A stretch of 64,000 nt of DNA from Aquimarina muelleri DSM 19832 (GTDB lineage Bacteria; Bacteroidota; Bacteroidia; Flavobacteriales; Flavobacteriaceae). The stretch spans positions 1 through 64,000 of the forward strand of contig NZ_AUML01000016.1 in assembly GCF_000430665.1 (NCBI RefSeq). The letters run 5' to 3'. Shown piece after piece: positions 26,218 to 34,382 of the stretch (its first letter is position 1; each line of letters begins with the position of its first letter). Both the position numbers and the translations under genes were made by a program. The notes under the pieces are model-generated. The model ran no database searches. It was not told the origin of the DNA and saw only the letters and a list, made by a program, of their open reading frames with translations.

Positions 26218-27428
26218 TGAAATATGATGTAATAATTGTTGGTGGCGGTGCTGCTGGTTTTTTTACTGCTATTAATGTAGCTGAAAATAACTCAAAATTA
26301 AAGATCGCTATCTTAGAACGAGGTAAAGAGGTTTTGTCTAAAGTGCGTGTTTCTGGTGGAGGGCGATGTAATGTAACACATGCAGAGTTTATACCAAATG
26401 AGTTAAGTAAAAACTATCCTAGAGGAGAAAAAGAACTTAAAGGCCCTTTTCATACCTTTATGACAGGCGATACTATGGATTGGTTTGATCGCCGGGGGGT
26501 AGCTCTTAAAATCGAGGAAGATGGAAGGGTATTTCCAGTTTCGGACTCTTCTTCAACCATTATCGATTGTTTTTTATCGGAAGCTAAACAACTTGGAATT
26601 GAAATTTTAAAAAACCATGCGGTTAAAGATTTTTATTTAAAAGATGACGAATGGGTATTAAAAACCAGTCAAGGTAATTTTGTAGCAACAAAACTAATGA
26701 TAGCTACGGGCAGTAATCCCAAAATATGGAAACATTTGCAGGATTTAGGACATGAAGCACTAAATCCTGTACCATCCCTATTTACATTTAATAGTAAAGA
26801 TTCTAGAATTAAAGATTTACCCGGAGTGGTAACTAATGCTGCAATAAAAATTAAAGATTCAAAATTATCTAGCGATGGGCCTTTGTTAATTACCCATTGG
26901 GGCATGAGCGGCCCTGCAATACTTAAACTTTCAGCTTGGGGAGCTATAGAACTTCATACAAAAGAGTATAATTTTGAAATCGTTATAAACTGGTTACAAT
27001 ATCAAACACAGCAAGAAACTTTGGATATGCTGGGTACTCTTAAAGCAACCTATCCAAAACAACAAATATATACCTATGCGCAGTTCGAATTACCAAAAAG
27101 ATTATGGCAAAGTCTCGTTCTGGCTTCAGGTATAGAAAAAAATACCCGGTGGGCAGATGCCAATAAAACCCACTTAAATGCTTTATCTCAACAACTAACA
27201 CAAGGGATGTTTAAAGTAAAAGGAAAAAGTACTTTTAAAGAAGAGTTTGTAACCGCAGGGGGGATTGATCTTAAAGAAGTGAACTTTAAAACCTTTGAAA
27301 GTAAAAAACATAAGCATTTGTATTTTGCAGGAGAAGTATTAAATATTGATGCAATTACAGGAGGGTTTAATTTTCAAAATGCATGGACAGGAGCTTTTAT
27401 AGCAGCACAAGCAATAACTTCAGACTAG
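26217..27428 (+). CDS. BaiN/HI0933-family flavoprotein
   Basis: A 403-residue FAD-dependent protein of the HI0933/BaiN type (NAD(P)/FAD-dependent oxidoreductase). It opens with the Rossmann loop DVIIVGGGAAGFFTAINV, has KVRVSGGGRCNVTHAE (family signature) and ends with LYFAGEVLNIDAITGGFNFQ, which contacts FAD. The proper start is the ATG at 26217, overlapping the GDPD stop; the open frame extends further upstream only inside the GDPD gene. The reaction is unknown for most members. Coupled to GDPD and followed 10 nt later by a DUF1697 gene. Confidence 0.9.
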   Translation: MKYDVIIVGGGAAGFFTAINVAENNSKLKIAILERGKEVLSKVRVSGGGRCNVTHAEFIPNELSKNYPRGEKELKGPFHTFMTGDTMDWFDRRGVALKIEEDGRVFPVSDSSSTIIDCFLSEAKQLGIEILKNHAVKDFYLKDDEWVLKTSQGNFVATKLMIATGSNPKIWKHLQDLGHEALNPVPSLFTFNSKDSRIKDLPGVVTNAAIKIKDSKLSSDGPLLITHWGMSGPAILKLSAWGAIELHTKEYNFEIVINWLQYQTQQETLDMLGTLKATYPKQQIYTYAQFELPKRLWQSLVLASGIEKNTRWADANKTHLNALSQQLTQGMFKVKGKSTFKEEFVTAGGIDLKEVNFKTFESKKHKHLYFAGEVLNIDAITGGFNFQNAWTGAFIAAQAITSD

Positions 27429-27438
27429 TTTTATAAAC

Positions 27439-27987
27439 ATGAAAACATATATAGCTTTATTAAGAGGGATCAACGTAAGTGGACAGAAAAAGATAATGAT
27501 GGCAGATCTTAAATCTATGCTCGAAAATTTGGGTTTTACCTCTGTAACTACTTATATCCAAAGTGGTAATGTAATCTTTATGAATGAGGAAAAGAATACA
27601 AAGGATTTGAGCGCTATCATAGAAAAAGAAATCCTTAAAAAGTTTAGTTTTGATGTTCCTGTTTTGGTACTAACCCGAGAAGGTTTAATGGATATCTATG
27701 AGAATAACCCATATTTAGACCGGATAAAAACCGAAGAAATCGAAGATAAAAAAATGTATTTTACACTTCTTTCTACACTACCAAATTTTAATGGAGTACA
27801 AGAACTACTATCTAACTCTTACAAACCAGAAGAATTTGAAATAACCGACAATACAGTATACTTTTTTGCTGCTAATGGCTATGGAAAAACGAAATTGAAT
27901 AACAATTTTTTTGAAAAAAAGCTAAAATCTGTAGCTACTACACGAAATTTAAAAACAATAGTTAAATTATTAGAGTTAAGCCTATAA
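27439..27987 (+). CDS. DUF1697-family protein
   Basis: A 182-residue soluble protein matching DUF1697: start YIALLRGINVSGQKKIMMAD, middle TTYIQSGNVIF, and the end ATTRNLKTIVKLLEL. The function of the family is unknown. Third gene of the rightward group GDPD / flavoprotein / DUF1697. Confidence 0.92.
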   Translation: MKTYIALLRGINVSGQKKIMMADLKSMLENLGFTSVTTYIQSGNVIFMNEEKNTKDLSAIIEKEILKKFSFDVPVLVLTREGLMDIYENNPYLDRIKTEEIEDKKMYFTLLSTLPNFNGVQELLSNSYKPEEFEITDNTVYFFAANGYGKTKLNNNFFEKKLKSVATTRNLKTIVKLLELSL

Positions 27988-28047
27988 GCCTTTATTGTTA
28001 TCCGTTACTCCCCTCTAGGCAAATATCGCTGATAAAATTTATAGAAA

Positions 28048-28118
28048 AATCAATAACCTCGGAGCAAACGTATGAGTATGCTTCTGGAAAATATATGTTG
28101 TTTTCAAGACAAACCTTA
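28048..28118. repeat. Dispersed 71-bp repeat, copy 1
   Basis: This segment, starting aatcaataacctcggag and holding cgtatgagtatg, is found again in opposite orientation at 31431-31500 with roughly 85% identity by eye. It lies between the DUF1697 and TetR genes, which converge here. Weak internal pairing (CCTCG with CGAGG, clearer in the other copy) suggests a hairpin. Confidence 0.75.
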
Positions 28119-28167
28119 GAGAATTAAACTTCACAATGTGGATTAAACTTACTTAAATCTAAAAAAA

Positions 28168-28737
28168 TCATATAATAGTTTGATCTTTTAAGAACCCTCT
28201 CCAGGATATTTCAATGGCTTGATTGATATGTTTTTCCTGTAATTTTATTTGTTCATTTTCATGAATTTTTACTAAGGATACAACATTGCCAAAAAACAAC
28301 TCTTCCATCACCAAGGTGTTATAGGATTTAAATATCTTTTGTTTAACCCCTATTTTAAAATACTCTTCAATTTCAATATAATATTGTCGTGCTTTATCTT
28401 TCAAAGATTGTGGAATATCTGGAGAACGTGCTATCTGTTCAGAAAATATAAATGCAAGAGGATTGTTTACAAAGTAATAAAACAGATTAAGCCACATAAT
28501 AGTAAACTGCTTTTTTATATCCTCTTCTGGTATGTTACGCATAACAACAGTACCAAAGTCCTGTGTTAGCATTAAATAAAGTTCGGTTATGATTTCTTCT
28601 TTATTTTTAAAATGGTGATAAACAGTCCCATTGGCAACTCCTGATTCTTTAATAATTTGAGAGAGAGACGTTGCGCTAATACCTTGTTTTGTTATTAATT
28701 CTAGAGTAGTCTGTAAGACTATTGCTTTTTTACTCAT
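28168..28737 (-). CDS. TetR/AcrR-family transcriptional regulator
   Basis: A 189-residue repressor-type protein with the N-terminal helix-turn-helix TSLSQIIKESGVANGTVYHHF followed by NKEEIITELY. The C-terminal ligand-binding part is variable. It lies 30 nt downstream of the TspO gene on the same strand, so it probably regulates that operon, including itself; no clear operator palindrome was seen. Confidence 0.92.
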   Translation of the reverse strand: MSKKAIVLQTTLELITKQGISATSLSQIIKESGVANGTVYHHFKNKEEIITELYLMLTQDFGTVVMRNIPEEDIKKQFTIMWLNLFYYFVNNPLAFIFSEQIARSPDIPQSLKDKARQYYIEIEEYFKIGVKQKIFKSYNTLVMEELFFGNVVSLVKIHENEQIKLQEKHINQAIEISWRGFLKDQTII

Positions 28738-28767
28738 ATAAAAAATTCTATTCCTTATTCTTTGTTT

Positions 28768-29241
28768 TTAATTTAGTTGCCATATGCCAAAATTTAATGC
28801 AGTTGCAAAAGCAACCCAGACAATATAAGGGATAAGTAGGTAAGCAGCTGTAGAATTAACTACTGTAAACCATTTAATCGTAAATAAAAGTAGGATAAAC
28901 AGGGCTATTATATCCACTAATGCGATCAATGGTTTTTGTAATCCAAAGAAAAAAATGGACCACGCAGCATTGAGTAACAATTGAAACCCAAAGTGATATA
29001 ACGCGGTTTTTACCCATTTATGATAAAAACCTTTACTCCATACAATTCCTGCAGCTACTCCCATCATTACATAAAGTAAAATCCATACCGGTCCAAAAAT
29101 CCAATTAGGTGGAGTAAAAGAGGGCTTGTTTAAGGATTTGTACCACGTATCTATAGAGGTTTGAGTAGCAATACTACTTAAAAAACCTATTAAAAGACAC
29201 AATAATACCGCAATACCGATACGAAATAATTTTTTCTTCAT
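28768..29241 (-). CDS. tspO: TspO/MBR-family membrane protein
   Basis: A 157-residue inner-membrane protein with five hydrophobic segments. The signature SIDTWYKSLNKPSFTPPNW, then FGPVWILLYVMMGVAAGIVW, and a later Trp-rich AAWSIFFFGLQKPLIAL identify TspO, a tryptophan-rich sensory protein that binds porphyrins and is linked to stress and tetrapyrrole regulation. The downstream TetR gene probably belongs to the same transcript. Confidence 0.93.
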   Translation of the reverse strand: MKKKLFRIGIAVLLCLLIGFLSSIATQTSIDTWYKSLNKPSFTPPNWIFGPVWILLYVMMGVAAGIVWSKGFYHKWVKTALYHFGFQLLLNAAWSIFFFGLQKPLIALVDIIALFILLLFTIKWFTVVNSTAAYLLIPYIVWVAFATALNFGIWQLN

Positions 29242-29312
29242 TTAAATTAGTTAGTATAGCACTAAAATAGCAATTTTTTACTATGAATACCCTTAAAATA
29301 TACTATTGCACT

Positions 29313-29320
29313 TATCTTTG
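29313..29320 (+). promoter_or_regulatory. -7 promoter element before the mevalonate genes
   Basis: TATCTTTG, a perfect TAnnTTTG, 19 bp before the ATG of the decarboxylase gene. No TTTG at the usual 19-bp distance upstream. Confidence 0.5.
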
Positions 29321-29339
29321 TTTAAAATTATAGTAAGTT

Positions 29340-30425
29340 ATGATAAATTATCCTGAGTTTGCATCTCTAATAGTTTCAGAATTACCTAAAGAGGGAGTAA
29401 TAACTTGTATTTCTCCAAGCAATATTGCTTTGGTTAAATATTGGGGAAAAAGACCCGTACAAATCCCTGAAAATGCATCTATTAGTTTTACTTTAGATAA
29501 TTGTAAAACAACTACTAAACTACAATATAAAAAAAGAAAAATTGTAGAAGATAATTTTTCTTTTGAGCTTTTTTTTGAAGGAAAACCTAAACCAGATTTC
29601 AAACCCAAAATTCAAAGTTTTTTTGAAAGAACATATCCATATCTGCCTTTTTTAAAGGAATATACTTTTACAATAGAAACTAGTAATACTTTTCCTCATA
29701 GTAGTGGTATTGCTTCCTCTGCTAGTGGAATGAGCGCTTTATCCTATTGCTTAATGCAAGTAGAGAAAATTATAAATCCAGCTATTTCTGATATAGAACT
29801 ATTAAAAAAATCTTCCTTCTTAGCTCGTTTAGGTTCTGGTAGTGCCTGCAGAAGTATTGAAGGTCCTATTACTGTTTGGGGGAAACACCCTGATATTAAA
29901 GGTAGTAACAACGCTTACGCAGTACCATTTCCATTTTCAATACATCAAAATTTCGATAACTATCAGGATACTATTTTGTTGATAGATAAAGGAGAAAAAC
30001 AAGTAAGTAGTACTGTAGGTCATGATTTAATGCATGGGCATCCTTTTGCTACTAAACGATTTGAGCAGGCTTCTGAAAATATTACTTTGTTAAAAGAAAT
30101 ATTACAATCTGGAGATCTAGATGCTTTTGTTAAAGTAGTAGAAAGTGAAGCACTAACATTACATGCTATGATGATGACTTCTTTGCCTTATTTTATTTTG
30201 ATGAAACCGAACACTTTATCTGTAATTCAAAAAATATGGGAATATCGTAATGCAACAGGATCTAAAGTTTGTTTTACATTAGATGCTGGAGCAAATGTGC
30301 ATGTTTTATATCCAGATTCTGAGAAAAATCAAGTTTTAGAATTCATTACTAGTGAGTTAGTTGCGTATTGTCAGAATGGGCAGTATATTTGTGACAAAAT
30401 AGGATGGGGAGCAAAAAAAATGTAA
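29340..30425 (+). CDS. mvaD: Diphosphomevalonate decarboxylase
   Basis: A 361-residue GHMP-superfamily enzyme that converts mevalonate-5-diphosphate to isopentenyl diphosphate with ATP. Early SPSNIALVKYWGKR and central PHSSGIASSASGMSAL (ATP-binding loop) are the enzyme's hallmarks, and GSGSACRS follows. Located first in the rightward run mvaD / mevalonate kinase / UbiA, so isoprenoid precursors by the mevalonate route, as in most flavobacteria. Confidence 0.94.
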   Translation: MINYPEFASLIVSELPKEGVITCISPSNIALVKYWGKRPVQIPENASISFTLDNCKTTTKLQYKKRKIVEDNFSFELFFEGKPKPDFKPKIQSFFERTYPYLPFLKEYTFTIETSNTFPHSSGIASSASGMSALSYCLMQVEKIINPAISDIELLKKSSFLARLGSGSACRSIEGPITVWGKHPDIKGSNNAYAVPFPFSIHQNFDNYQDTILLIDKGEKQVSSTVGHDLMHGHPFATKRFEQASENITLLKEILQSGDLDAFVKVVESEALTLHAMMMTSLPYFILMKPNTLSVIQKIWEYRNATGSKVCFTLDAGANVHVLYPDSEKNQVLEFITSELVAYCQNGQYICDKIGWGAKKM

Positions 30426-30471
30426 CTTTATCCTAATAGGGAAACAAATTAGATATAATACTACAAAGATA

Positions 30472-31407
30472 ATGAAGGGACCGTTATTTTATTCTAAAAT
30501 ACTTTTGTTCGGAGAATATGGTATAATTAAAGACTCTAAAGGTCTTTCTATACCCTATAATTTTTTTAAAGGAGCATTGAAAGTTTCTGAAACTCCAAGT
30601 CAGGAAGCTATACAATCTAACCAAAATCTTAAAAACTTTGCTGCTTACCTAGAAGAGATTCAAGAGAAGAAAGTTGTACAGTTTGATTTAAAAAAACTAC
30701 ACTCTGATATTAATTCTGGGATGTATTTTGATAGTAGCATTCCCCAAGGTTATGGAGTAGGTAGTAGTGGTGCCTTGGTAGCTGCTATTTATGATGAATA
30801 TGCGGCTAATAAAACAACCGTATTAGAGAACCTTACAAGAGATAAATTATTAAAACTTAAAGAGATTTTTGGATTAATGGAGTCTTTCTTTCATGGCAGC
30901 AGCTCTGGTTTAGACCCTTTAAACAGTTATCTTAGTTTGCCTATTTTAATTCACTCTAAAGATAATATCGAGCCAGCAGGTATACCTTCACAAAGCGTAG
31001 AAAGTAAAAAAGGAGCTGTTTTTTTATTAGATAGTGGTATTGTAGGAGAAACAGCACCTATGGTCAGTATTTTTATGGAAAGTATGAAACAGGAAGGTTT
31101 TAGAAATATGCTTAAAAACCAGTTTGTTAAATATACCGATGCCTGTGTGGATGATTTTTTAAAAGGAGATGTAAAATCTTTGTTCCTAAATATTAAAGAG
31201 CTTTCGCATGTGGTTTTAGACAACTTTAAACCTATGATTCCTAAACAGTTTCATAATTTATGGAAAAAAGGCATAGAAACGAACAACTACTATCTAAAAT
31301 TATGTGGCTCTGGAGGAGGAGGTTATATTTTAGGGTTTACACAAGATTTTGATAAGGCACAAGCCTCTCTTAAGGATTACAAACTAGAAGTAGTTTATAC
31401 TTTTTAA
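30472..31407 (+). CDS. Mevalonate kinase
   Basis: A 311-residue GHMP kinase phosphorylating mevalonate. It shows FYSKILLFGEYGIIKDSKGL at the N-terminus, the ATP loop PQGYGVGSSGALVAAIYDEY, and near the end LKLCGSGGGGYILGF. Some Bacteroidota annotate this protein only as 'GHMP kinase', but sequence and position beside mvaD support mevalonate kinase. Phosphomevalonate kinase is not in the window. It lies 46 nt downstream of mvaD. Confidence 0.9.
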   Translation: MKGPLFYSKILLFGEYGIIKDSKGLSIPYNFFKGALKVSETPSQEAIQSNQNLKNFAAYLEEIQEKKVVQFDLKKLHSDINSGMYFDSSIPQGYGVGSSGALVAAIYDEYAANKTTVLENLTRDKLLKLKEIFGLMESFFHGSSSGLDPLNSYLSLPILIHSKDNIEPAGIPSQSVESKKGAVFLLDSGIVGETAPMVSIFMESMKQEGFRNMLKNQFVKYTDACVDDFLKGDVKSLFLNIKELSHVVLDNFKPMIPKQFHNLWKKGIETNNYYLKLCGSGGGGYILGFTQDFDKAQASLKDYKLEVVYTF

Positions 31408-31430
31408 TCCCTTATAAGCGTTTAATATTT

Positions 31431-31500
31431 AGAGGCTTGCCTCGAAAACAAAATATATTTTCGGAAACATACTCATACGTTTACTCCGAGGTTATTGATT
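31431..31500. repeat. Dispersed 71-bp repeat, copy 2 (inverted)
   Basis: Reverse-complement partner of 28048-28118. It includes a hairpin-forming GAGGCTTGCCTC start (31432-31443) and the pair CCTCG 31440-31444 / CGAGG 31487-31491. It fills most of the gap between mevalonate kinase and the UbiA gene, so it may be transcribed within that operon. Confidence 0.75.
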
Positions 31501-31514
31501 AAGTATCATTATTT

Positions 31515-32423
31515 ATGCTTTCTAGAAAAAATAGACTTGTTCTTCTTAAACTTTTAAGTTTATTTTCTGTAGTTAGAGGATACAATATTCTGATTATAAT
31601 ACTTGCGCAATACCTTACTTCTATCTTTATTTTAGCGCCTCATATTAGATTACAATATGTGATTTTTGATCCCAATTTATTTGTAATTGTTTTAGCATCT
31701 GCAGGTGTTATTGCAGGAGGATATATCATTAATAATTTTTATGATAAAGAAAAAGATTTAATTAATCGACCACAAAAAACCATGTTAGATCGTTTAGTAA
31801 GTCAGCGCACTAAATTAACAGGGTATTTTATTCTTAATTTTCTTTCGGTAGTATGTGCTAGTTATGTTTCTTTTAGAGCAGTCGTTTTTTTCTCTTTATA
31901 TATTTTTGGAATTTGGTTTTATTCACATAAGCTTAAAAAATTTCCAATAACAGGTAATATCGTTGCTTCTTTATTAGCAATAACTCCTTTTTTTGCTGTT
32001 TTTATTTATTACAAGAATTTTGATGAAGTAATTTTTGTTCATGCAACATTTTTATTTTTAATGTTGGTTATGCGAGAAATGATAAAGGATTTAGGGAACC
32101 TTAGAGGAGATCTTGCTCAAAACTATAAAACAATACCTATTGTGTATGGAGAGTTAATCTCAAAAATAATTCTAAGTGTATTAACATTAGCATCTTTTGT
32201 CCCTGTCTATTTATTACTTATCCGTTACGAAATTGGCCTTATGTACTTATATTTTTATGTATGTATAGTACTTTTATTTTTATTTTTATTTGGACTATGG
32301 AAATCTACAGGAAGAACACACTATGTTTGGTTACATAATATTTTAAAACTTATTATTGTAGTAGGAACGCTTAGTATTATCCTAGTAGATGTAAATATGA
32401 TTCTGGATAGAGTTTTATGGTAA
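31515..32423 (+). CDS. UbiA-family prenyltransferase
   Basis: A 302-residue polytopic membrane protein with eight to nine hydrophobic segments. The first Asp-rich motif is NNFYDKEKDLINRPQKT; the second, MIKDLGNLRGDLAQNYKT, also binds the prenyl diphosphate Mg2+. These are the UbiA motifs. Geranylgeranylglycerol-phosphate synthases and quinone or heme prenyltransferases share them; the acceptor cannot be named. Its place after two mevalonate genes fits use of isoprenoid precursors. Confidence 0.88.
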   Translation: MLSRKNRLVLLKLLSLFSVVRGYNILIIILAQYLTSIFILAPHIRLQYVIFDPNLFVIVLASAGVIAGGYIINNFYDKEKDLINRPQKTMLDRLVSQRTKLTGYFILNFLSVVCASYVSFRAVVFFSLYIFGIWFYSHKLKKFPITGNIVASLLAITPFFAVFIYYKNFDEVIFVHATFLFLMLVMREMIKDLGNLRGDLAQNYKTIPIVYGELISKIILSVLTLASFVPVYLLLIRYEIGLMYLYFYVCIVLLFLFLFGLWKSTGRTHYVWLHNILKLIIVVGTLSIILVDVNMILDRVLW

Positions 32424-32454
32424 AAAAAAAGCAGTTGTACAATAATACAACTGC
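32422..32454 (-). terminator. Intrinsic terminator of the small secreted protein gene
   Basis: GCAGTTGTA (32431-32439) pairs with TACAACTGC (32446-32454) round a 6-nt loop. Reading leftward the hairpin is followed by T9 (32430-32422), so it ends the leftward gene at 32479. It touches the stop codon of the rightward UbiA gene. Confidence 0.85.
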
Positions 32455-32478
32455 CTTATAAATCATAAGTGGTTAGCT

Positions 32479-32835
32479 TTATGCTCCTATTGGCTTTTTA
32501 ATTCTTAAAGAAATTTGGAATATTTTGTTTTTAAGGTTTTGTGCTTTAAGAACATCTAATTTTTTATAATTTAATCTTGATTTCACATAAGATTCTATTA
32601 ATTCTTTTTCTGCATCTACATTTAATACTACAATTTCACCTTTAGTATTTAAAGTAAATTCGATGTTGGCAATTAATTCTTCCGTTTCTAATAATTTGAT
32701 TTCAGGTTTATCTAAAAGAACAGCAATTTGCTCTCTTATTTTTTGGTTAGAATCTTTTTCAGGAATACTGTTGTTAGCAAATAAAGAACTTGTTCCTAGT
32801 ACGATTGCGAATAATAAAACGGTTAACTTTCTCAT
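32479..32835 (-). CDS. Small secreted protein, function unknown
   Basis: A 118-residue protein with a signal peptide (1-20, ending LFAN). The remainder (about 30-118) is a mixed alpha/beta segment, EFTLNTKGEIVVLNVDAE followed by NLKNKIFQISLRIKKP, resembling the small TonB C-terminal-like secreted proteins of Bacteroidota. Monocistronic, with its own terminator. A function cannot be given. Confidence 0.7.
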   Translation of the reverse strand: MRKLTVLLFAIVLGTSSLFANNSIPEKDSNQKIREQIAVLLDKPEIKLLETEELIANIEFTLNTKGEIVVLNVDAEKELIESYVKSRLNYKKLDVLKAQNLKNKIFQISLRIKKPIGA

Positions 32836-33377
32836 TTTTTGTGTTTTTTAGATTGGAGTATTTAAATATTATTTTGTTTCAATTTTACAGTACAAATGTA
32901 TAATGGTATGCTTCATTATTTTTGTTTTCTATTTTATTAGAATGTATTACTATGATTACGTTTAAGTTAAAACAGGTGTGTTTTAACTTAAATTAAACTT
33001 TGAAGAATAAATACTTTTTATATGTTTACCTTTTGGATATAGATAAGAAATGTATTTCTAGATAAGAAATCCTTAATTTTAAGGTTCTAAGATTATGGAT
33101 CACTGATTTTTTGATAACGCTTTAATATTACCTTAATGTTAAGTTATGGTTTTTCCATAACACCACAATAGGCATTTAATTATTTGTAAATCAATTTTTT
33201 ACACACCATTCGTTTGTTAACGAAATGTTTTTATTTTTTGAAAACAGTATCCTAAAAGCAGTTAATGTTATCTCTGTTATATTTTTTTGGGGATTCTTTA
33301 ATATTACAATACATTCCAAAGTTTTTTAAAAGTATTCTATATAGGTTATAAGAATCATAACTAATTTAAACGAATAA
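32836..33377. other. Intergenic region with a 14-bp palindrome
   Basis: No gene seen. It contains a perfect inverted repeat, TTTAAGTTAAAACA (32961-32974) with its complement at 32979-32992 and a GGTG loop. No T-run follows, so it is more likely an operator or an old element end than a terminator. The promoters of the two divergent flanking genes must also lie here. Confidence 0.55.
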
Positions 33378-34334
33378 ATGAAAGACCCGTTATTAAAGGT
33401 TGCTTTAGCGCAAATCACACCAGTTTGGTTAGATAAAACAGGTACAATTAAAAAAATAGAAAATGCTATCACCGAAGCAGCTTCTAAAAAAGCAGAGTTA
33501 GTTGTTTTTGGCGAAACTCTTTTACCTGGGTATCCATTTTGGATATCATTAACCGATGGGGCTCAATTTAATAGTACTATACAAAAAGAAATTCATGCGC
33601 ACTATGCACAAAATGCAGTTGTAATTGAAAGAGGAGATTTAGATTCTATTTGCAATATTGCAGAAGAAAATAATATAGCTATTTATTTAGGAATACTCGA
33701 ACGACCAAAAGATAGAGGAGGTCACAGCCTATATGCATCATTAGTATATATTAATCAAAAAGGAGAGATTAAATCTGTACATCGTAAATTGCAACCTACA
33801 TACGAAGAACGATTAAGTTGGTCACCAGGAGATGGAAATGGACTTTTAGTACACCCTTTAAAATCCTTTACCGTTGGGGGGTTAAATTGTTGGGAGAATT
33901 GGATGCCATTACCTCGAGCAGCATTATATGGGCAAGGAGAGAATTTACATGTATCGGTATGGCCTGGTAGTGATTATAATACTAAAGATATTACTCGTTT
34001 TATTGCCCGAGAATCCCGCTCTTATGTAATATCTGTATCTAGTTTAATGCGAAAAGAAGATTTTCCTATAACTACACCATATTTGGAGGAGATTTTAGAA
34101 AAAGCTCCAGATGTTTTAGGAAATGGAGGGTCTTGCATAGCTGGGCCAGATGGAGAATGGATACTAGAGCCTGTTTTACATAAAGAAGGCTTACTTATCG
34201 AAATTTTAGACTTTAATAGAGTATTGCAAGAGCGCCAAAATTTTGATCCCGTTGGGCATTATTCGAGACCAGATGTAACACAGTTACACATAAATAGAGA
34301 GAGACAAAGCACGATTAGGTTTGCCAAAGAATAG
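33378..34334 (+). CDS. Nitrilase
   Basis: A 318-residue carbon-nitrogen hydrolase of the true nitrilase branch, converting a nitrile to the acid and ammonia. The catalytic triad is visible: Glu46 in VVFGETLLPG, Lys137 in HRKLQPTYEER, and nucleophile Cys171 in GGLNCWENWMPLPR, the last being the nitrilase-type rather than amidase-type signature. Length is slightly short of plant and fungal enzymes but normal for bacteria. It stands alone, so the substrate cannot be inferred from neighbours. Confidence 0.9.
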   Translation: MKDPLLKVALAQITPVWLDKTGTIKKIENAITEAASKKAELVVFGETLLPGYPFWISLTDGAQFNSTIQKEIHAHYAQNAVVIERGDLDSICNIAEENNIAIYLGILERPKDRGGHSLYASLVYINQKGEIKSVHRKLQPTYEERLSWSPGDGNGLLVHPLKSFTVGGLNCWENWMPLPRAALYGQGENLHVSVWPGSDYNTKDITRFIARESRSYVISVSSLMRKEDFPITTPYLEEILEKAPDVLGNGGSCIAGPDGEWILEPVLHKEGLLIEILDFNRVLQERQNFDPVGHYSRPDVTQLHINRERQSTIRFAKE

Positions 34335-34337
34335 TTG

Positions 34338-34367
34338 TTGAACCTATGCTTTAAACAATTATCTTTG
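34338..34367 (+). promoter_or_regulatory. Promoter of the pseudouridine synthase gene
   Basis: TTG at 34338-34340 and TATCTTTG at 34360-34367 with a 19-bp spacer match the Bacteroidota consensus. The -7 box ends 15 bp before the ATG, predicting a very short leader. It begins 3 bp after the nitrilase stop. Confidence 0.65.
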
Positions 34368-34382
34368 CAAAAAAATTAAGAT

